A stretch of DNA of 64,000 nucleotides from Sphingomonas brevis (GTDB lineage: Bacteria; Pseudomonadota; Alphaproteobacteria; Sphingomonadales; Sphingomonadaceae). A program made the translations under genes and the position numbers. Of this stretch, positions 42,592 to 52,262 are shown one piece after another; the stretch's first letter is position 1, and every line of letters starts with the position of its first letter. A model generated the notes under the pieces. That model saw nothing but the letters and a program-made list of their open reading frames with translations, searched no databases and had not been told where the DNA came from. The stretch is taken from contig NZ_JAMGBB010000001.1 in the NCBI RefSeq assembly GCF_023516505.1, positions 2,155,001 to 2,219,000 on the forward strand, written 5' to 3'.

Positions 42592-43278
42592 TTAGCGTTC
42601 GCTGAGATAGTAGCGGTCCGCAACCGTCAAATCGTCATTCAACTCATAGACGATCGGCTGTCCGGTCGGGATTTCCAGCCCGACAATGTCCGCGTCGGCG
42701 ATCTTCGACAGATGCTTTTCCAGCGCCCTCAGCGAATTGCCATGTGCCGAGACCATCACCCGCTGGCCGAGTTTCAGCGCCGGGACGATCTCGGCCTCAT
42801 AATAGGGCAGCACCCGCGCGATCGTGTCCTTGAGGCTTTCGGTATCGGGTATCGCGATCCCTTCGTAGCGGCGGTCCGCTGACGGCTGGTACGGGCTGTC
42901 CGCGTCCAGCGGCGGCGGCGGAATGTCGAATGAACGACGCCAGATCTTGACCTGTTCGGCCCCGACCCGGTCGATCATCTCCTGCTTGTTGAGCCCGGTG
43001 AGGCCACCATAGTGGCGCTCGTTCAAATGCCAGTCCTTGGTGACCGGCAGCCACAGCGTGCCCATTTCGTGCAGCACCAGATGCAGCGTGCGGATCGCGC
43101 GTGTCTGAACCGAGGTGAAGCAGCGGTCGAACTCATAGCCCTTGTCGGCCAGCATCCGCCCCGCCGCGCGCGCCTCGACTATGCCCTTCTCACTGAGGTC
43201 GACATCCCACCAGCCGGTGAAGCGATTCTCAAGGTTCCACTGCGACTGGCCGTGGCGCAGCAGGACGAGCGTGGGCAT
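42592..43278 (-). CDS. gpmA: 2,3-bisphosphoglycerate-dependent phosphoglycerate mutase
   Basis: The enzyme interconverts 3- and 2-phosphoglycerate in glycolysis. [21 protein letters not shown] carries the catalytic phosphohistidine (His9), and [22 protein letters not shown] and [17 protein letters not shown] give the second histidine near residue 180 and complete the dPGM pattern. Length (228) is typical. Its ATG overlaps the stop of the M14 gene upstream (TGATG), so the two share one transcript, though their roles appear unrelated. Confidence 0.97.
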   Translation of the reverse strand: MPTLVLLRHGQSQWNLENRFTGWWDVDLSEKGIVEARAAGRMLADKGYEFDRCFTSVQTRAIRTLHLVLHEMGTLWLPVTKDWHLNERHYGGLTGLNKQEMIDRVGAEQVKIWRRSFDIPPPPLDADSPYQPSADRRYEGIAIPDTESLKDTIARVLPYYEAEIVPALKLGQRVMVSAHGNSLRALEKHLSKIADADIVGLEIPTGQPIVYELNDDLTVADRYYLSER

Positions 43279-44447
43279 CAGGCTTCGACCCGCTCCGCCT
43301 TGACGCCCTTTTCGGCATTCGCCTTCGTCAGCTCCGGCAGGATCGCATAGAGGCTGTCGAGGCAGGCCGCAGCGAGATATTTCGACCGCTCCGGCGACCA
43401 GCCATAGACTTCGTCCGGCAGGTCGAAATTATCCTTGAACGGCATTTCCAGGGTCATCGAGACACAGCCGTAGCGCTCGGCCAGCTGGGTGGTCGACATC
43501 GACATATTGGCCTCGCCCGGCTTGGCCACTTCATAGCCCCTGCGGGTCTGGAAATCGGGTGACACGCGCTCCAGCGTCTCGCTGAACAGCCGGAACAATC
43601 CTGTCTGCCGCTCGGTAATCGATGGAATACCCTCGAAGCCGGCAAGGAAGTTTGCCGGGATCGCCTCGTCGCCGTGGACGTCCATGGCGAAATCGGGCGG
43701 TGTCTCGTCCATAGCGTTCCGGACGCAAAGTACTTCCGGGCTCTTCTCGGCCGACGGCGAATGCCATTCGCGGTTGAGGTTCACTCCGACCGCATTGGTC
43801 CTGAGGTGCCCGCGGCGCGACCCGTCCGGGTTCATGTTGGGGACGATGTGGAAGCTGCACTCCCGGCGCAGCACGCGGGCGACCGGATCGTCCGGATCGG
43901 TCAGCTTCTCAAGCGCGCCTTCCATCCACCATTCGGCCATCGTCTCGCCCGGGTGCTGCCGGGCGTACAGCCACACGCTGATATCTCCCTCGCCCAGCTC
44001 GAGGCAGTCGATGTCCTGGCCGTCGAGGCTCTTGCCGAGGCTGCGATATTCGACGCCGGGAAGCGCCGCCACGGTCGACACCAGATCATGGTGCCGTTCC
44101 ATCGAGTAGGGCGCGAAATATGCGACCCAAACCAGGTCGGTTTCGGGAACGAAGCGAATGGTCAGGACGCCGTCGGCGTAGCTGGTGGTCGGGATCCGCG
44201 TCCAATCCTCGCGGTCGAGGCTGACGCAGGCCTTGTAATCGGGCCAGCCGTCAGGATAGGCGGCCGAGGCGCAATTGATAATGCGCAGCGTGACCTCGCG
44301 TCCCCCGGCCCCGGCTAGGCGGAAGTGGAACCATTGGTGGAAGTCACTCATATGGTCCTTGACGATTTCGAGGTCGATGGTGTCGCCGCGCTGCTCGACG
44401 ACGCGAATGTTGCCGGCGTCGAAGGCGCTCGAAATCGTGATGGTCAT
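43278..44447 (-). CDS. M14-family cytosolic-carboxypeptidase-like metallopeptidase
   Basis: The 389-residue protein has an N-terminal beta-sandwich-like domain (residues 1-125), as in the CCP/Nna1 branch of M14, and then the peptidase core. Zinc ligands are seen in QHPGET (His165, Glu168) and MDVHGD (His258), and the catalytic glutamate is likely in SMTLEMPF (Glu334). [23 protein letters not shown] contains the substrate-binding arginines and asparagine. No signal peptide is present, so it should act in the cytoplasm. Bacterial members are poorly characterised. It is coupled to gpmA. Confidence 0.9.
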   Translation of the reverse strand: MTITISSAFDAGNIRVVEQRGDTIDLEIVKDHMSDFHQWFHFRLAGAGGREVTLRIINCASAAYPDGWPDYKACVSLDREDWTRIPTTSYADGVLTIRFVPETDLVWVAYFAPYSMERHHDLVSTVAALPGVEYRSLGKSLDGQDIDCLELGEGDISVWLYARQHPGETMAEWWMEGALEKLTDPDDPVARVLRRECSFHIVPNMNPDGSRRGHLRTNAVGVNLNREWHSPSAEKSPEVLCVRNAMDETPPDFAMDVHGDEAIPANFLAGFEGIPSITERQTGLFRLFSETLERVSPDFQTRRGYEVAKPGEANMSMSTTQLAERYGCVSMTLEMPFKDNFDLPDEVYGWSPERSKYLAAACLDSLYAILPELTKANAEKGVKAERVEA

Positions 44448-44639
44448 GAATATTCCCTGGCAATTGGCAGATTCGAACTAAGGGCGGCCTCATAGTGCCG
44501 CCGGCGCCGATGGGCAAACCCGCCGGTAGCGGTTTCCTTTCGACGAACGGCGGCCAGCGGTACTGGCGCGACACCGGCGGGTCGACTAGCCGTGATCCCC
44601 TAAGCGGCGGTTAACGCCGGGTTTTCGAAAGTTGACCGA

Positions 44640-46268
44640 ATGCGATTGCTTGGCGCCGTTTTCCTACTTGTTGCCGTCCCGGCCTTGGCGCAATCGCCTG
44701 CCGCCGATCCCGCAATGGCTCGCCGGATCCGCGCCGACGTCGAGTTTCTGGCGTCGGACAATCTCGAGGGCCGCGACACCGGCTCTCGCGGCTATGCCAT
44801 TGCCGCCGACTATGTCGCGTCGCAGTTCCGTGCCATCGGGCTCGAACCGGCCGGAGAGAAGGGTGGCTGGTTCCTGACGGTCCCTTTCCGCCGCGCTTCC
44901 TATGAGGTGCAGCCGAAACTCGCCCTCACCGCCGGCGGCAAGACCGTCGTCCTCGAGCCAGGCAAGGATTTCGGCCTCCGCCCGAGCGTGCTGGCCAAAT
45001 CGCGCAAGCTAAGCGCCGGATTCGTGTTCGTCGGCTATGGCCTCCAGGACCGGCGCTACGGTTTCGACGATTACCGCGGCCTCGACGTTCGCGGGAAAAT
45101 CGTGGTCGCCCTGGCCGGGTCTCCCGGCGGCCTGGCGAGTGACGTCGATGCCCATCTCAATTCCAGCAAGGAACGGGTTGTCGCCGCACAAGGCGCGATC
45201 GGCTATGTCGAATTGAGCCGCAACAATGGCTCCGCGGGCCGGTTCGATCCGGTTCAACGCGGCAGTCGCCCCTTGGTCGACTGGATTGATTCCAACGGCG
45301 TTGCGGGCGCCACTCCCGCGGGCATGCAGCTGCAGCTGAGCTTCTCCCAGGATGTGGCGGAACAGCTGTTCGTGGGTGCTCCCAAGTCGCTGTCGGCCAT
45401 CCGTGCCGAAGCAAAATCCAAAGGCAGGCTGCGCGGCTTCAACCTGCGGCCGACCCTCGCGGTCGAGTCCGAAAGCAAGTGGGAGGGTTACACCAGCCCC
45501 GAAGTGATCGGCCTGCTCAGGGGCTCGGATCCCACGCTGGCAGCCCAGCATGTCGTACTGATGGGGCACCTCGATCACTTGGGGATCAAGCCGGACGCCA
45601 AGCCGGGCGAAGACGCCATTTATAATGGGGCGCTGGACAATGCCGCCGGCGTCGCAACCATGCTGGAAGCGGCGCGCCAGTTCGCTGCGCAGCCGGTGCG
45701 GCCGAAGCGCTCGGTGATGTTCATTGCCAACACCGGCGAAGAGCGCGGCCTGCTCGGCGCCGATTATTACGCCAACCATCCGACGGTACCGGCGGCCAGC
45801 ATCGTCGGACTGGTCGACCTCGACATGCCGGTCCTGCTCTATCCCTTTACCGACGTTACCGCTTTCGGCGCGGACCACTCCACGATCGGCGCGACGGTCG
45901 CCGACGCCGGCCGGTCCATGGGAATCTCCGTCGCCCCCGATCCGATGCCGCAGGAAGCGATCTTCACCCGCTCCGATCATTATAAATTCGTCCGCAAGGG
46001 CGTCCCGGCGGTTTTGTTGATGACCGGCTATGCCAATGGCGGCGCCGCGGTCTGGGGCAATTATCTCAGCAAGGTCTATCACTCGCCGCAGGACGACCTC
46101 AGCCAGAAGATCGATTGGGACAGCGGGGCACGCTATGCCCTGCTCAACTACCGCATCGCACGGGAAATGGCCGACTCCACCCAGCGGCCGATGTGGCTTC
46201 AGGGTGACTATTTCGGCGATCTGTTCGATCCTAGCGGGCCGCGGGCGCCGGCGGCACCGGCCCGATGA
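44640..46268 (+). CDS. Exported M28-family aminopeptidase
   Basis: MRLLGAVFLLVAVPALAQS is a signal peptide, so the 542-residue enzyme is periplasmic or secreted. Residues about 110-230 look like a protease-associated lid inserted before the core (GFVFVGYGLQDRRYGFDDYRGLDVRGKIVVALAG). The di-zinc aminopeptidase motifs follow: MGHLDHLG with His310, NGALDNAAG with Asp333, NTGEERGLLGADYY with the catalytic Glu near 366, and IFTRSDHYKF near residue 445. It trims N-terminal residues of peptides, presumably for nutrition. It is a single gene with rpmJ downstream. Confidence 0.93.
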   Translation: MRLLGAVFLLVAVPALAQSPAADPAMARRIRADVEFLASDNLEGRDTGSRGYAIAADYVASQFRAIGLEPAGEKGGWFLTVPFRRASYEVQPKLALTAGGKTVVLEPGKDFGLRPSVLAKSRKLSAGFVFVGYGLQDRRYGFDDYRGLDVRGKIVVALAGSPGGLASDVDAHLNSSKERVVAAQGAIGYVELSRNNGSAGRFDPVQRGSRPLVDWIDSNGVAGATPAGMQLQLSFSQDVAEQLFVGAPKSLSAIRAEAKSKGRLRGFNLRPTLAVESESKWEGYTSPEVIGLLRGSDPTLAAQHVVLMGHLDHLGIKPDAKPGEDAIYNGALDNAAGVATMLEAARQFAAQPVRPKRSVMFIANTGEERGLLGADYYANHPTVPAASIVGLVDLDMPVLLYPFTDVTAFGADHSTIGATVADAGRSMGISVAPDPMPQEAIFTRSDHYKFVRKGVPAVLLMTGYANGGAAVWGNYLSKVYHSPQDDLSQKIDWDSGARYALLNYRIAREMADSTQRPMWLQGDYFGDLFDPSGPRAPAAPAR

Positions 46269-46356
46269 ACTTGACTTGGCGCGCTTGTCCCCATAGGGGA
46301 GCCGCCGGTTTCATACCTCCTACAACCTTAGAAACACGAAGGCAGGCGTTCCGGCC

Positions 46357-46482
46357 ATGAAGATTCGCAATTCCCTGAAGTCGCTGAAGTCGCGTCATCG
46401 CGATTGCCGGGTGATTCGCCGTCGCGGCCGCACGTACGTCATCAACAAGACGAACCGGCGCTTCAAGGCGAGGCAGGGCTAA
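46357..46482 (+). CDS. rpmJ: 50S ribosomal protein L36
   Basis: This 41-residue gene was found by reading the sequence. It encodes [20 protein letters not shown] then [20 protein letters not shown] and G. It is highly basic and matches the longer, zinc-free L36 variant common in alphaproteobacteria, which has a single cysteine in place of the Cys/His zinc set. It binds 23S rRNA in the large subunit. A strong terminator follows within 30 bases, so it forms a short transcript of its own. Confidence 0.95.
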   Translation: MKIRNSLKSLKSRHRDCRVIRRRGRTYVINKTNRRFKARQG

Positions 46483-46510
46483 CCCAGCTCGGTCGACAGC
46501 GCGGCTTAAA

Positions 46511-46541
46511 AGGCCTCCGCCCAGCCGGCGGGGGCTTTTTT
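46511..46541 (+). terminator. Rho-independent terminator of rpmJ
   Basis: GCCTCCGCC and GGCGGGGGC form a 9-base stem with one G-U pair around a short loop, followed by six T residues. The GC stem and U-tract are textbook for intrinsic termination. Confidence 0.85.
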
Positions 46542-46655
46542 GCGTCTCGGGAACAGGGAAAATGCTGGCGAATCGTCCGTTTTACCGGCTGAACGGCAAT
46601 GTCAGCGCGCGTTAAGGTCGATTCGCCTATCCCTTGCCGCCAAGGAGTGAGTGAC

Positions 46656-46931
46656 ATGACTCGCATGTGGAAGATTGTTCTAGGCGCCGGCGTCGTTGCG
46701 CTGGCCGCGACCGCGGCCACGGCGGCCCATGCCCAGGCAACCGGCGGCAATGACCAGGCGACGCCGAACAGCTTCAACTGGGAAATCAAGGACGGCAAGC
46801 GCGTGCCCAAGGGCAATCGCGTGACGAACGCAGACGGCAGCTGGCGCGAGGAGATTCGCCAGGGCAAGTGCGTGACGATCAAGGAAAAGTCGGCCGCCGG
46901 CGAATATAAGGAGACGCGAAAGTGCGACTAA
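46656..46931 (+). CDS. Small exported protein of unknown function (91 aa)
   Basis: The ATG at 46656 follows AAGGAG. A signal peptide (MTRMWKIVLGAGVVALAATA, cleavage near AHAQA) leads to a mature part with FNWEIKDGKRVPKGNRVTNA and DGSWREEIRQGKCVTIKEKS, ending KETRKCD. The two C-terminal cysteines could pair. No domain is recognised. A longer frame to 46599 lacks the ribosome binding site. Confidence 0.74.
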   Translation: MTRMWKIVLGAGVVALAATAATAAHAQATGGNDQATPNSFNWEIKDGKRVPKGNRVTNADGSWREEIRQGKCVTIKEKSAAGEYKETRKCD

Positions 46932-46994
46932 CCAAGGTCGCAGAATTGAGCGTCTGGAAGTGCGACTAGCCGCACAGGATCCGGGCAACCGCTC

Positions 46995-47414
46995 CTAGTT
47001 CGCATTCGCCAGATTGAGTTGATCCAGCCCGGTACCGCCCTCGGTGCCGGGCTGAACCTTGCAGGCCGGCAGGCCGATCTTTTCATTATCGTCGCACAGC
47101 CGGACCTGGACGCTGTCATTGGCGGCTATGAACAATGCCCACTGCCGCTTGTCGCTGCAGGTGGCGGTCCACATGTCCATGTCCTTGAAGCGGGTGACAT
47201 AGCCGGTCGATACCATTTGCCCGCATCGCAGGCCCTGGTCGGCGATGGCCCGCTTCAGCGCGATTGCCCGGTCGAGATCGTTGAGGTCGAACAGTTGCTG
47301 CTGTGCGGAACTGCGGACGACAATATCGTTCTGCACCGGCTGCGCGGCGGGTTCGTTCTTGCCGCACGAAGCGAGAAATATTGCCGATATCATTAGCGCG
47401 GCTTGACGGGTCAT
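46995..47414 (-). CDS. Putative lipoprotein (139 aa)
   Basis: MTRQAALMISAIFLASCGKN contains the lipobox LASC, so it is predicted to be a lipoprotein; AAGGAG lies eight bases upstream of the ATG at 47414. The mature part includes VVRSSAQQQLFDLNDLDRAI, then LRCGQMVSTGYVTRFKDMDM and WTATCSDKRQWALFIAANDS, with paired cysteines. I do not recognise the domain. It lies downstream of argR by 40 bases and is on the same strand, but any link to arginine is doubtful. Confidence 0.72.
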   Translation of the reverse strand: MTRQAALMISAIFLASCGKNEPAAQPVQNDIVVRSSAQQQLFDLNDLDRAIALKRAIADQGLRCGQMVSTGYVTRFKDMDMWTATCSDKRQWALFIAANDSVQVRLCDDNEKIGLPACKVQPGTEGGTGLDQLNLANAN

Positions 47415-47454
47415 CGGCCTATCTCCTTGTCCGGCGCAACGCGCCAGGCCCGGC

Positions 47455-47913
47455 TTAGGCTCCGGAACGCCGTCGCTGCAACAGCGCCGCGACCAAGCCT
47501 GGATCGGCGCCATCGGCCACTGCGAGGAAAATTGTGTCGTCACCGGCGATCGTTCCGGCAATCTCCTCCAGACCTGCCGCGTCCAGTGCATTTGCAACAA
47601 GGTTGGCGGAGCCGGGCGGTGTCTTGAGGACCAGCAAATTCCCGGCCGGAATGATCGCATCGACCCATTCGGCCAGCAGCCGGTCCAGCTTGGCGGCAGC
47701 GTGACCGGATTCGACCTGGTCCGGCATTACGTAGCGGATCGAGCCGTCGCGTTTCAGCTTGACCGCGCCGAGCTCAAGCAGGTCACGACTGACCGTCGCC
47801 TGCGTCGCGGCGATCCCGGCCAGCGACAGGCGCGCGGCCAGCTCTTCCTGGCTGCCGACGCGGAATTCACGCAGCCAGTCGGCGATCATCCGCTGGCGCT
47901 GGGTCTTGGTCAT
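47455..47913 (-). CDS. argR: Arginine repressor
   Basis: The 152-residue protein has the winged-helix DNA-binding N-terminus (RQRMIADWLREFRVGSQEEL, then AATQATVSRDLLELGAVKL) and the C-terminal arginine-binding, hexamerising domain (NLLVLKTPPGSANLVANALD, then EEIAGTIAGDDTIFLAVADG). GTIAGDDT is the arginine-binding GTIAGDDT/GTICGDDT motif. It is the last gene of argC-argJ-argB-argR, with an ATGA overlap with argB, so it is likely autoregulated. ArgR is scarce in alphaproteobacteria, making this operon unusual. Confidence 0.95.
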   Translation of the reverse strand: MTKTQRQRMIADWLREFRVGSQEELAARLSLAGIAATQATVSRDLLELGAVKLKRDGSIRYVMPDQVESGHAAAKLDRLLAEWVDAIIPAGNLLVLKTPPGSANLVANALDAAGLEEIAGTIAGDDTIFLAVADGADPGLVAALLQRRRSGA

Positions 47914-48809
47914 CGCCCATTCTCCGTCGTGACCCCATTCTCCGTCGCGATCTCATTCTGAGTCGTAACCATCGTGCCGATCCCCTCGTCGGTGAACAGC
48001 TCAACCAATATGGCATGCTCGGCGCGGCCATCGATCATATGAGCGCTGCCGACTCCGCCCTCGACCGCCTCCGCGCAGGCCGCCAGCTTGGGGATCATCC
48101 CGCCGGTTACGCCTTCATCGGCAATCCTGCGGCGCGCCTCCGCTGCCGTCAGCCGGTGGACCAGGGTCGTGGGATCGGACGGGTCCTCGAGCAGGCCCGG
48201 CGTCGAGGTCAGATAGATGATCTTTTCCGCCTTCATCGCCACAGCGATTGCCCGCGCGGCATCATCGGCATTGATGTTGTACGGCTGCGCCGAGGCATCC
48301 GCGCCGACCGTCGACACCACCGGGATCAGCCCGTCGTCGTGAAAAGCGTGGAGCAGTGCGCCGCGGACCTTGGTCACTCGCCCGACGTAACCAAGCCGCT
48401 CGTCGACCGGCTCGACCTCGAGCAGGCGGCCATCCTCGCCGGCAACGCCGATCGCCACCGGCTCCAGCGCGTTGATCGCGGCGACCAGGTCGCGGTTGGT
48501 CTTTCCGACCAGCACCATGCGGACGATGTCGAGCGTTTCGGCATCGGTCACGCGCAGCCCTTCGACCCGCTTCACCTCGATCCCGGCCTTGGCCATTTCG
48601 ACATCGATCTGGGGTCCGCCGCCATGGACCAGCACGGGGCGAATGCCGACCGAGTGCAGCAGCAATATATCCTTGGCCAGGCTGCGCATCCGCTCCGGGT
48701 CGGTCATGGGCAAGCCACCGACCTTCACCACGATGGTCTTGCCGGTGAAGCGGCGAATATAGGGCAGCGCCTCGATCAGGATGCGTGCGGTGTCGTTGGT
48801 GTTGATCAT
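47910..48809 (-). CDS. argB: Acetylglutamate kinase
   Basis: ArgB phosphorylates N-acetylglutamate in arginine synthesis. Key motifs are TIVVKVGG near residue 25, [11 protein letters not shown] near 60, [13 protein letters not shown] and [16 protein letters not shown] with [12 protein letters not shown] near the end. It is 299 residues. The last 15 or so residues, after GTMV, are encoded by an 18-base tandem repeat ([17 protein letters not shown]) and look non-conserved. The start overlaps the argJ stop by four bases and the stop overlaps argR. Confidence 0.96.
   Translation of the reverse strand: MINTNDTARILIEALPYIRRFTGKTIVVKVGGLPMTDPERMRSLAKDILLLHSVGIRPVLVHGGGPQIDVEMAKAGIEVKRVEGLRVTDAETLDIVRMVLVGKTNRDLVAAINALEPVAIGVAGEDGRLLEVEPVDERLGYVGRVTKVRGALLHAFHDDGLIPVVSTVGADASAQPYNINADDAARAIAVAMKAEKIIYLTSTPGLLEDPSDPTTLVHRLTAAEARRRIADEGVTGGMIPKLAACAEAVEGGVGSAHMIDGRAEHAILVELFTDEGIGTMVTTQNEIATENGVTTENGR
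47919..47972. repeat. Three 18-base tandem units at the argB/argR junction
   Basis: Three consecutive 18-base units begin ATTCTCCGTCG, ATTCTCCGTCG and ATTCTGAGTCG on the plus strand. The first two differ at four positions and the third is more diverged. On the argR mRNA strand the two intact units contain GGAGAATGGG, so each carries a ribosome-binding-site-like GGAG; the last one lies just upstream of the argR start. Confidence 0.7.
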
Positions 48810-49972
48810 GACGTCGCCGCATTTTCCTTGATATAGCCCGGGCCGAGGTCGACCGAGACGGCCCGGCCCTTTCCTGTGCCAAGGCCCAGATCGACCAAAA
48901 TTGCGATCTCATCGCCCTTCATATGGGCTCGAACCTTGTCGGCATCGTGCGGAATTTCGACGCCCGCCTCGGCCACCTTGGTGCCGCCATAGCTGACGGC
49001 GGAACGTTCGGTTTCGAACTCCACTCCGCATGACCCCGCTTCGGCCAGCAGCCGGCCCCAATAGGCATCGGCGCCGTACCAGCTGCATTTGATGAGATTA
49101 TTGTTGCTGATCGAACGAGCGACATGGCGGGCTTCGATATCGCTGGCAGCGCCAATGACGTTGACGACAACCAGCTTGGTCATCCCTTCGGCATCGCGCG
49201 CCATCTGCAACATCAGCTCCTCGCAGACCTGGCGAACATCGTCCTCGAACCGGCCAAGGTCGGCAGGACGGCCCTTGCGCCCGCTGGCGAACAGCATGAC
49301 CGTGTCGTTGGTCGAGGTCGCGCCATCGGTAATCAGGCTGTTAAACGTCGCGTCGGCCGCCCGGAACAGGATCGGCTTCAGCTCCTCCGGTGACAGCTCT
49401 GCGTCGGTGGTCAGGAAGGCGAGCATGGTCGCCATGTTGGGCGCCAGCATGCCGCAGCCCTTGGCCATGCCGCCGACCGCATAATCGCCGCGCAAGACCT
49501 TGGCCTCCTTGGGCCTTGTATCGGTGGTGAGGATGCCCTTGGCAGCATTGCGGTGGCCATCGCGGCAGAGTCCGTCGCCCAGCTGGGGAATGCCGGTCTG
49601 GATCTTCCGCATCGGCAAACGAAAGCCGATCAGCCCGGTCGAACAGACCAGCATGTCGCGCGGATCGCAGCCGACCGTCCTGGCGGCAGCCGAGCACATC
49701 TCTTCCGCATCGGCGCGGCCCTTGGCTCCGGTGCCGGCATTGGCGTTGCCGCTGTTGACGATCACGCCGCTCGCCATGCCGCCCGACACGTTCAATCGTT
49801 CCAGGCTTGCCTCGACCGGCGGTGCGCGGAACTTGTTCTGAGTGAATACCGCCGCGGTCGGGACCGGCTTGCCGTCATCGGTCGCAAGCAGCGCCATGTC
49901 GCGGCGCCCGCCGGCCTTGATCCCGGCGGCAACTCCGGACGCGACGAACCCTTCGGCGGCGGTAACGCTCAC
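48806..49972 (-). CDS. argJ: Bifunctional ornithine acetyltransferase / N-acetylglutamate synthase
   Basis: ArgJ recycles the acetyl group from N-acetylornithine to glutamate. The GTG at 49972, which overlaps the argC stop, gives 388 residues starting [20 protein letters not shown]. Expected segments are [23 protein letters not shown], [24 protein letters not shown] and the self-cleavage site [10 protein letters not shown], where cleavage before the threonine creates the two subunits and the nucleophile. An extended frame to 50236 lies inside argC and is rejected. The C-terminus contains [19 protein letters not shown]. Confidence 0.96.
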   Translation of the reverse strand: MSVTAAEGFVASGVAAGIKAGGRRDMALLATDDGKPVPTAAVFTQNKFRAPPVEASLERLNVSGGMASGVIVNSGNANAGTGAKGRADAEEMCSAAARTVGCDPRDMLVCSTGLIGFRLPMRKIQTGIPQLGDGLCRDGHRNAAKGILTTDTRPKEAKVLRGDYAVGGMAKGCGMLAPNMATMLAFLTTDAELSPEELKPILFRAADATFNSLITDGATSTNDTVMLFASGRKGRPADLGRFEDDVRQVCEELMLQMARDAEGMTKLVVVNVIGAASDIEARHVARSISNNNLIKCSWYGADAYWGRLLAEAGSCGVEFETERSAVSYGGTKVAEAGVEIPHDADKVRAHMKGDEIAILVDLGLGTGKGRAVSVDLGPGYIKENAATS

Positions 49973-50976
49973 GGATAAACTCCCATGGTGGAAAGCCCGG
50001 CGGTCTCGTCGAGGCCGAGCATAAGATTGGCGCACTGGACCATCTGTCCCGCCGCGCCCTTGCCGAGATTGTCGATCGCAGCCAGCGCGACGACCATGTT
50101 GGTGCGCTCGTCGTAGCGGGCCGACAGGAATGCCGCGTTGCTGCCGGTCGCCCATTTGGTCTCGGGCGGCGTTTCGCCGACATGGACGAAGGGCTCGTTC
50201 GCATAAGCTTCCCGCAGGATCGCCAGCGGGTCGCACGGACCGGTCGCCCTGGCATAGCAGGTGGCGAGAATGCCCCGGCTGGTCGCCATCAGATGCGGCG
50301 TGAACAGCACTTCGGCGCCCGACACCATTTCCATTTCAGCGGTGTGGCGATGCCTGATGAGGCCATATGCGCGATAGCTGCCGTCGATGCCGCAAAAATG
50401 GGTGCCGGCATTGGCTGCCCGCCCTGCGCCGCTAACGCCCGAGGCCGCATCGACGATGATGCCTTGGCCGTCGATCGCCGCGGCATCGACCAGTGGCTTC
50501 AGCGCCAGGTTGGCGGCGGTCGGGTAACAGCCTGGCGCGGCGACCAGCCTTGAGCCCTTGATCTCATCGCGGAAGAATTCGGGAAGGCCGTAGGTGAAGC
50601 GGCCGAGCAGGTCGGGCCGGGCATGCGGCTCGCCATACCAGCGCTCATATTCTCCGGCGCTGCCGAGCCGGAAATCGGCGCCCAGATCGACCAACGGGAC
50701 ACCGGGCGCCAGCAGCTCGTCGGCCAGGCGTTGGGTTTCGCCATGGGGCAGGGCGGCCAGAATCAGGTCGCAGCCCTGGAAGTGGGCCGCGTCCCATGCC
50801 GCGAAGGCCAATTCCGGATAGGCCAACGCCAGGTGCGGATGCACTGCCGCAACTGCTTGCCCGGCGTTGGACGCGCCGAATGCGACGCCAACCTCGATCG
50901 CCGGATGAGCGGCGATGAGGCGCATCAATTCGCCGCCGACATAGCCGGAGGCGCCGAGGATGGCCGCGCGAATCAT
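49969..50976 (-). CDS. argC: N-acetyl-gamma-glutamyl-phosphate reductase, type I
   Basis: ArgC reduces acetylglutamyl phosphate to the semialdehyde with [25 protein letters not shown] is the Rossmann start, GADFRL and FTYGLPEF follow, and [13 protein letters not shown] carries the catalytic cysteine near residue 140. GTSGAG-like [10 protein letters not shown] and [10 protein letters not shown] complete the long type I form; alphaproteobacteria more often carry the short type II enzyme. The ATG at 50976 is chosen because the homologous N-terminus begins there; three further in-frame ATG codons up to 50997 extend into an upstream palindrome. None has a clear ribosome binding site. It is the first gene of argCJBR. 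Confidence 0.93.
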   Translation of the reverse strand: MIRAAILGASGYVGGELMRLIAAHPAIEVGVAFGASNAGQAVAAVHPHLALAYPELAFAAWDAAHFQGCDLILAALPHGETQRLADELLAPGVPLVDLGADFRLGSAGEYERWYGEPHARPDLLGRFTYGLPEFFRDEIKGSRLVAAPGCYPTAANLALKPLVDAAAIDGQGIIVDAASGVSGAGRAANAGTHFCGIDGSYRAYGLIRHRHTAEMEMVSGAEVLFTPHLMATSRGILATCYARATGPCDPLAILREAYANEPFVHVGETPPETKWATGSNAAFLSARYDERTNMVVALAAIDNLGKGAAGQMVQCANLMLGLDETAGLSTMGVYP

Positions 50977-50986
50977 GCGCGGCATA

Positions 50987-51010
50987 TGCATATTCATGCA
51001 TGAATATGCA
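50987..51010 (-). promoter_or_regulatory. Perfect 24-bp palindrome between purT and argC
   Basis: Arms TGCATATTCATG and CATGAATATGCA are exact complements with no spacer. Each arm contains ATTCA/TGAAT, the core of an ARG-box half-site (WNTGAATWWWW ATTCANW in E. coli), but the half-sites are placed back to back. It lies immediately upstream of the argC start and five bases after the purT stop. The distance from the purT gene leaves little room for a separate promoter. It is a good candidate for the ArgR operator. Confidence 0.55.
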
Positions 51011-51015
51011 ATTAC

Positions 51016-52188
51016 TTAGTCGCGATGTTCGATTTTCACCTTGGCTGCCGCGGCGACCGCGCGCTCGACGGCCTGCCGGGCGCTCTCGCCCCGTGCCAGC
51101 GCGACGCCCATTCGCCGATTCTTGAGCGTATTAGGTTTGGCGAAAATCCTGAGGTCCACCGGCTTGCCAGGCTCTCCGGTCGCGAGTGCGTCCGCCAGTC
51201 CCGAAAAGCCGAAATCATGGCTCTCGCGATCGGCCAGGATTACCGCCGATGCCGACGGACCGGCCAGCTCGATCGCCGGAATCGGCAATTCAAGGATCGC
51301 CCGCAGGTGAAGCTCGAACTCGTTGGGGTTCTGGCCGATCAGGGTGACCATTCCGGTGTCGTGCGGCCGGGGACTGAGTTCGGAAAAGATCGCCCGGCTA
51401 CCGGCAATGAAAAATTCGACCCCGAAAATCCCATACCCTCCCAGCGCCGTCACCACCTTGGCCGCTTGCTCCCGCGCCGAGGCCAGGACCGCCTGGTCCA
51501 TCGGCATCGGCTGCCAGCTTTCGCGATAGTCGCCCGATTCCTGGCGGTGCCCGATCGGCGGACAGAAGATCACTCCATCCCTGGTCGAAACGGTCAGCAG
51601 GGTGATCTCATAATCGAAGGCGATATATTCCTCGACGATCACTCGCGGCCGATCGCCGCGCATATTGGCGACGGCATAGTCGAACGCTTGGCCGAGCTCC
51701 TCCCCGGTTCGCGCAACGCTCTGGCCCTTGCCGCTCGACGACATCACCGGCTTGACCACCGCCGGCAGGCCGACGCTCGACGCAGCGGCGATCGCTTCCT
51801 CGCGCGTTTCGGCGAACAAATAGCGCGAAGTGGTGAGGCCCAGCTCCTTGGCGGCAAAGTCGCGGATCCCGTCGCGGTTCATCGTCAGCTGGACCGCCTT
51901 GGCCGACGGGACGACATGCCATCCTTCGCGCTCCAGCTCGGCCAGGGTCGCGGTGTCGATCGCCTCGATCTCAGGGACGATATGGTCGGGCCGGTGCTGC
52001 TCGACCGCTGCGCGTAGCGCCACCCCGTCGAGCATCGAGAAAACCTCGCGCGCGTCGGCCAACTGCATTGCCGGGGCGTTGTCGTAACGATCGCAGGCGA
52101 TCACCCGGCAGCCGAGCCGCTTTGCGGCGATGGTGAATTCGCGGCCCAGTTCGCCGGAGCCGAGCAGCATGATCGTAGAAAGGTACAT
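51016..52188 (-). CDS. purT: Formate-dependent GAR transformylase
   Basis: PurT makes formylglycinamide ribonucleotide from formate and ATP, a folate-free alternative to PurN. The 390-residue ATP-grasp protein shows IMLLGSGELGREFTIAAKRL, EIEAIDTATLAELE near residue 80, VVKPVMSSSGKGQS near 145, FDYEITLLTVSTRDG near 200, FGVEFFIAGSRAIFSELSPRPHDTGMVT near 275 and the C-terminal NTLKNRRMGVALARG. Length and motifs match the family. It is directly upstream of the arg operon on the same strand and may be its first cistron. Confidence 0.96.
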   Translation of the reverse strand: MYLSTIMLLGSGELGREFTIAAKRLGCRVIACDRYDNAPAMQLADAREVFSMLDGVALRAAVEQHRPDHIVPEIEAIDTATLAELEREGWHVVPSAKAVQLTMNRDGIRDFAAKELGLTTSRYLFAETREEAIAAASSVGLPAVVKPVMSSSGKGQSVARTGEELGQAFDYAVANMRGDRPRVIVEEYIAFDYEITLLTVSTRDGVIFCPPIGHRQESGDYRESWQPMPMDQAVLASAREQAAKVVTALGGYGIFGVEFFIAGSRAIFSELSPRPHDTGMVTLIGQNPNEFELHLRAILELPIPAIELAGPSASAVILADRESHDFGFSGLADALATGEPGKPVDLRIFAKPNTLKNRRMGVALARGESARQAVERAVAAAAKVKIEHRD

Positions 52189-52262
52189 GCCCGCTCACCT
52201 AGCGGGCTTGCGCGAACTTGGGGAGGCGGCAATGTTCCGCCCAACCAATGAAAGGCTCCGCC

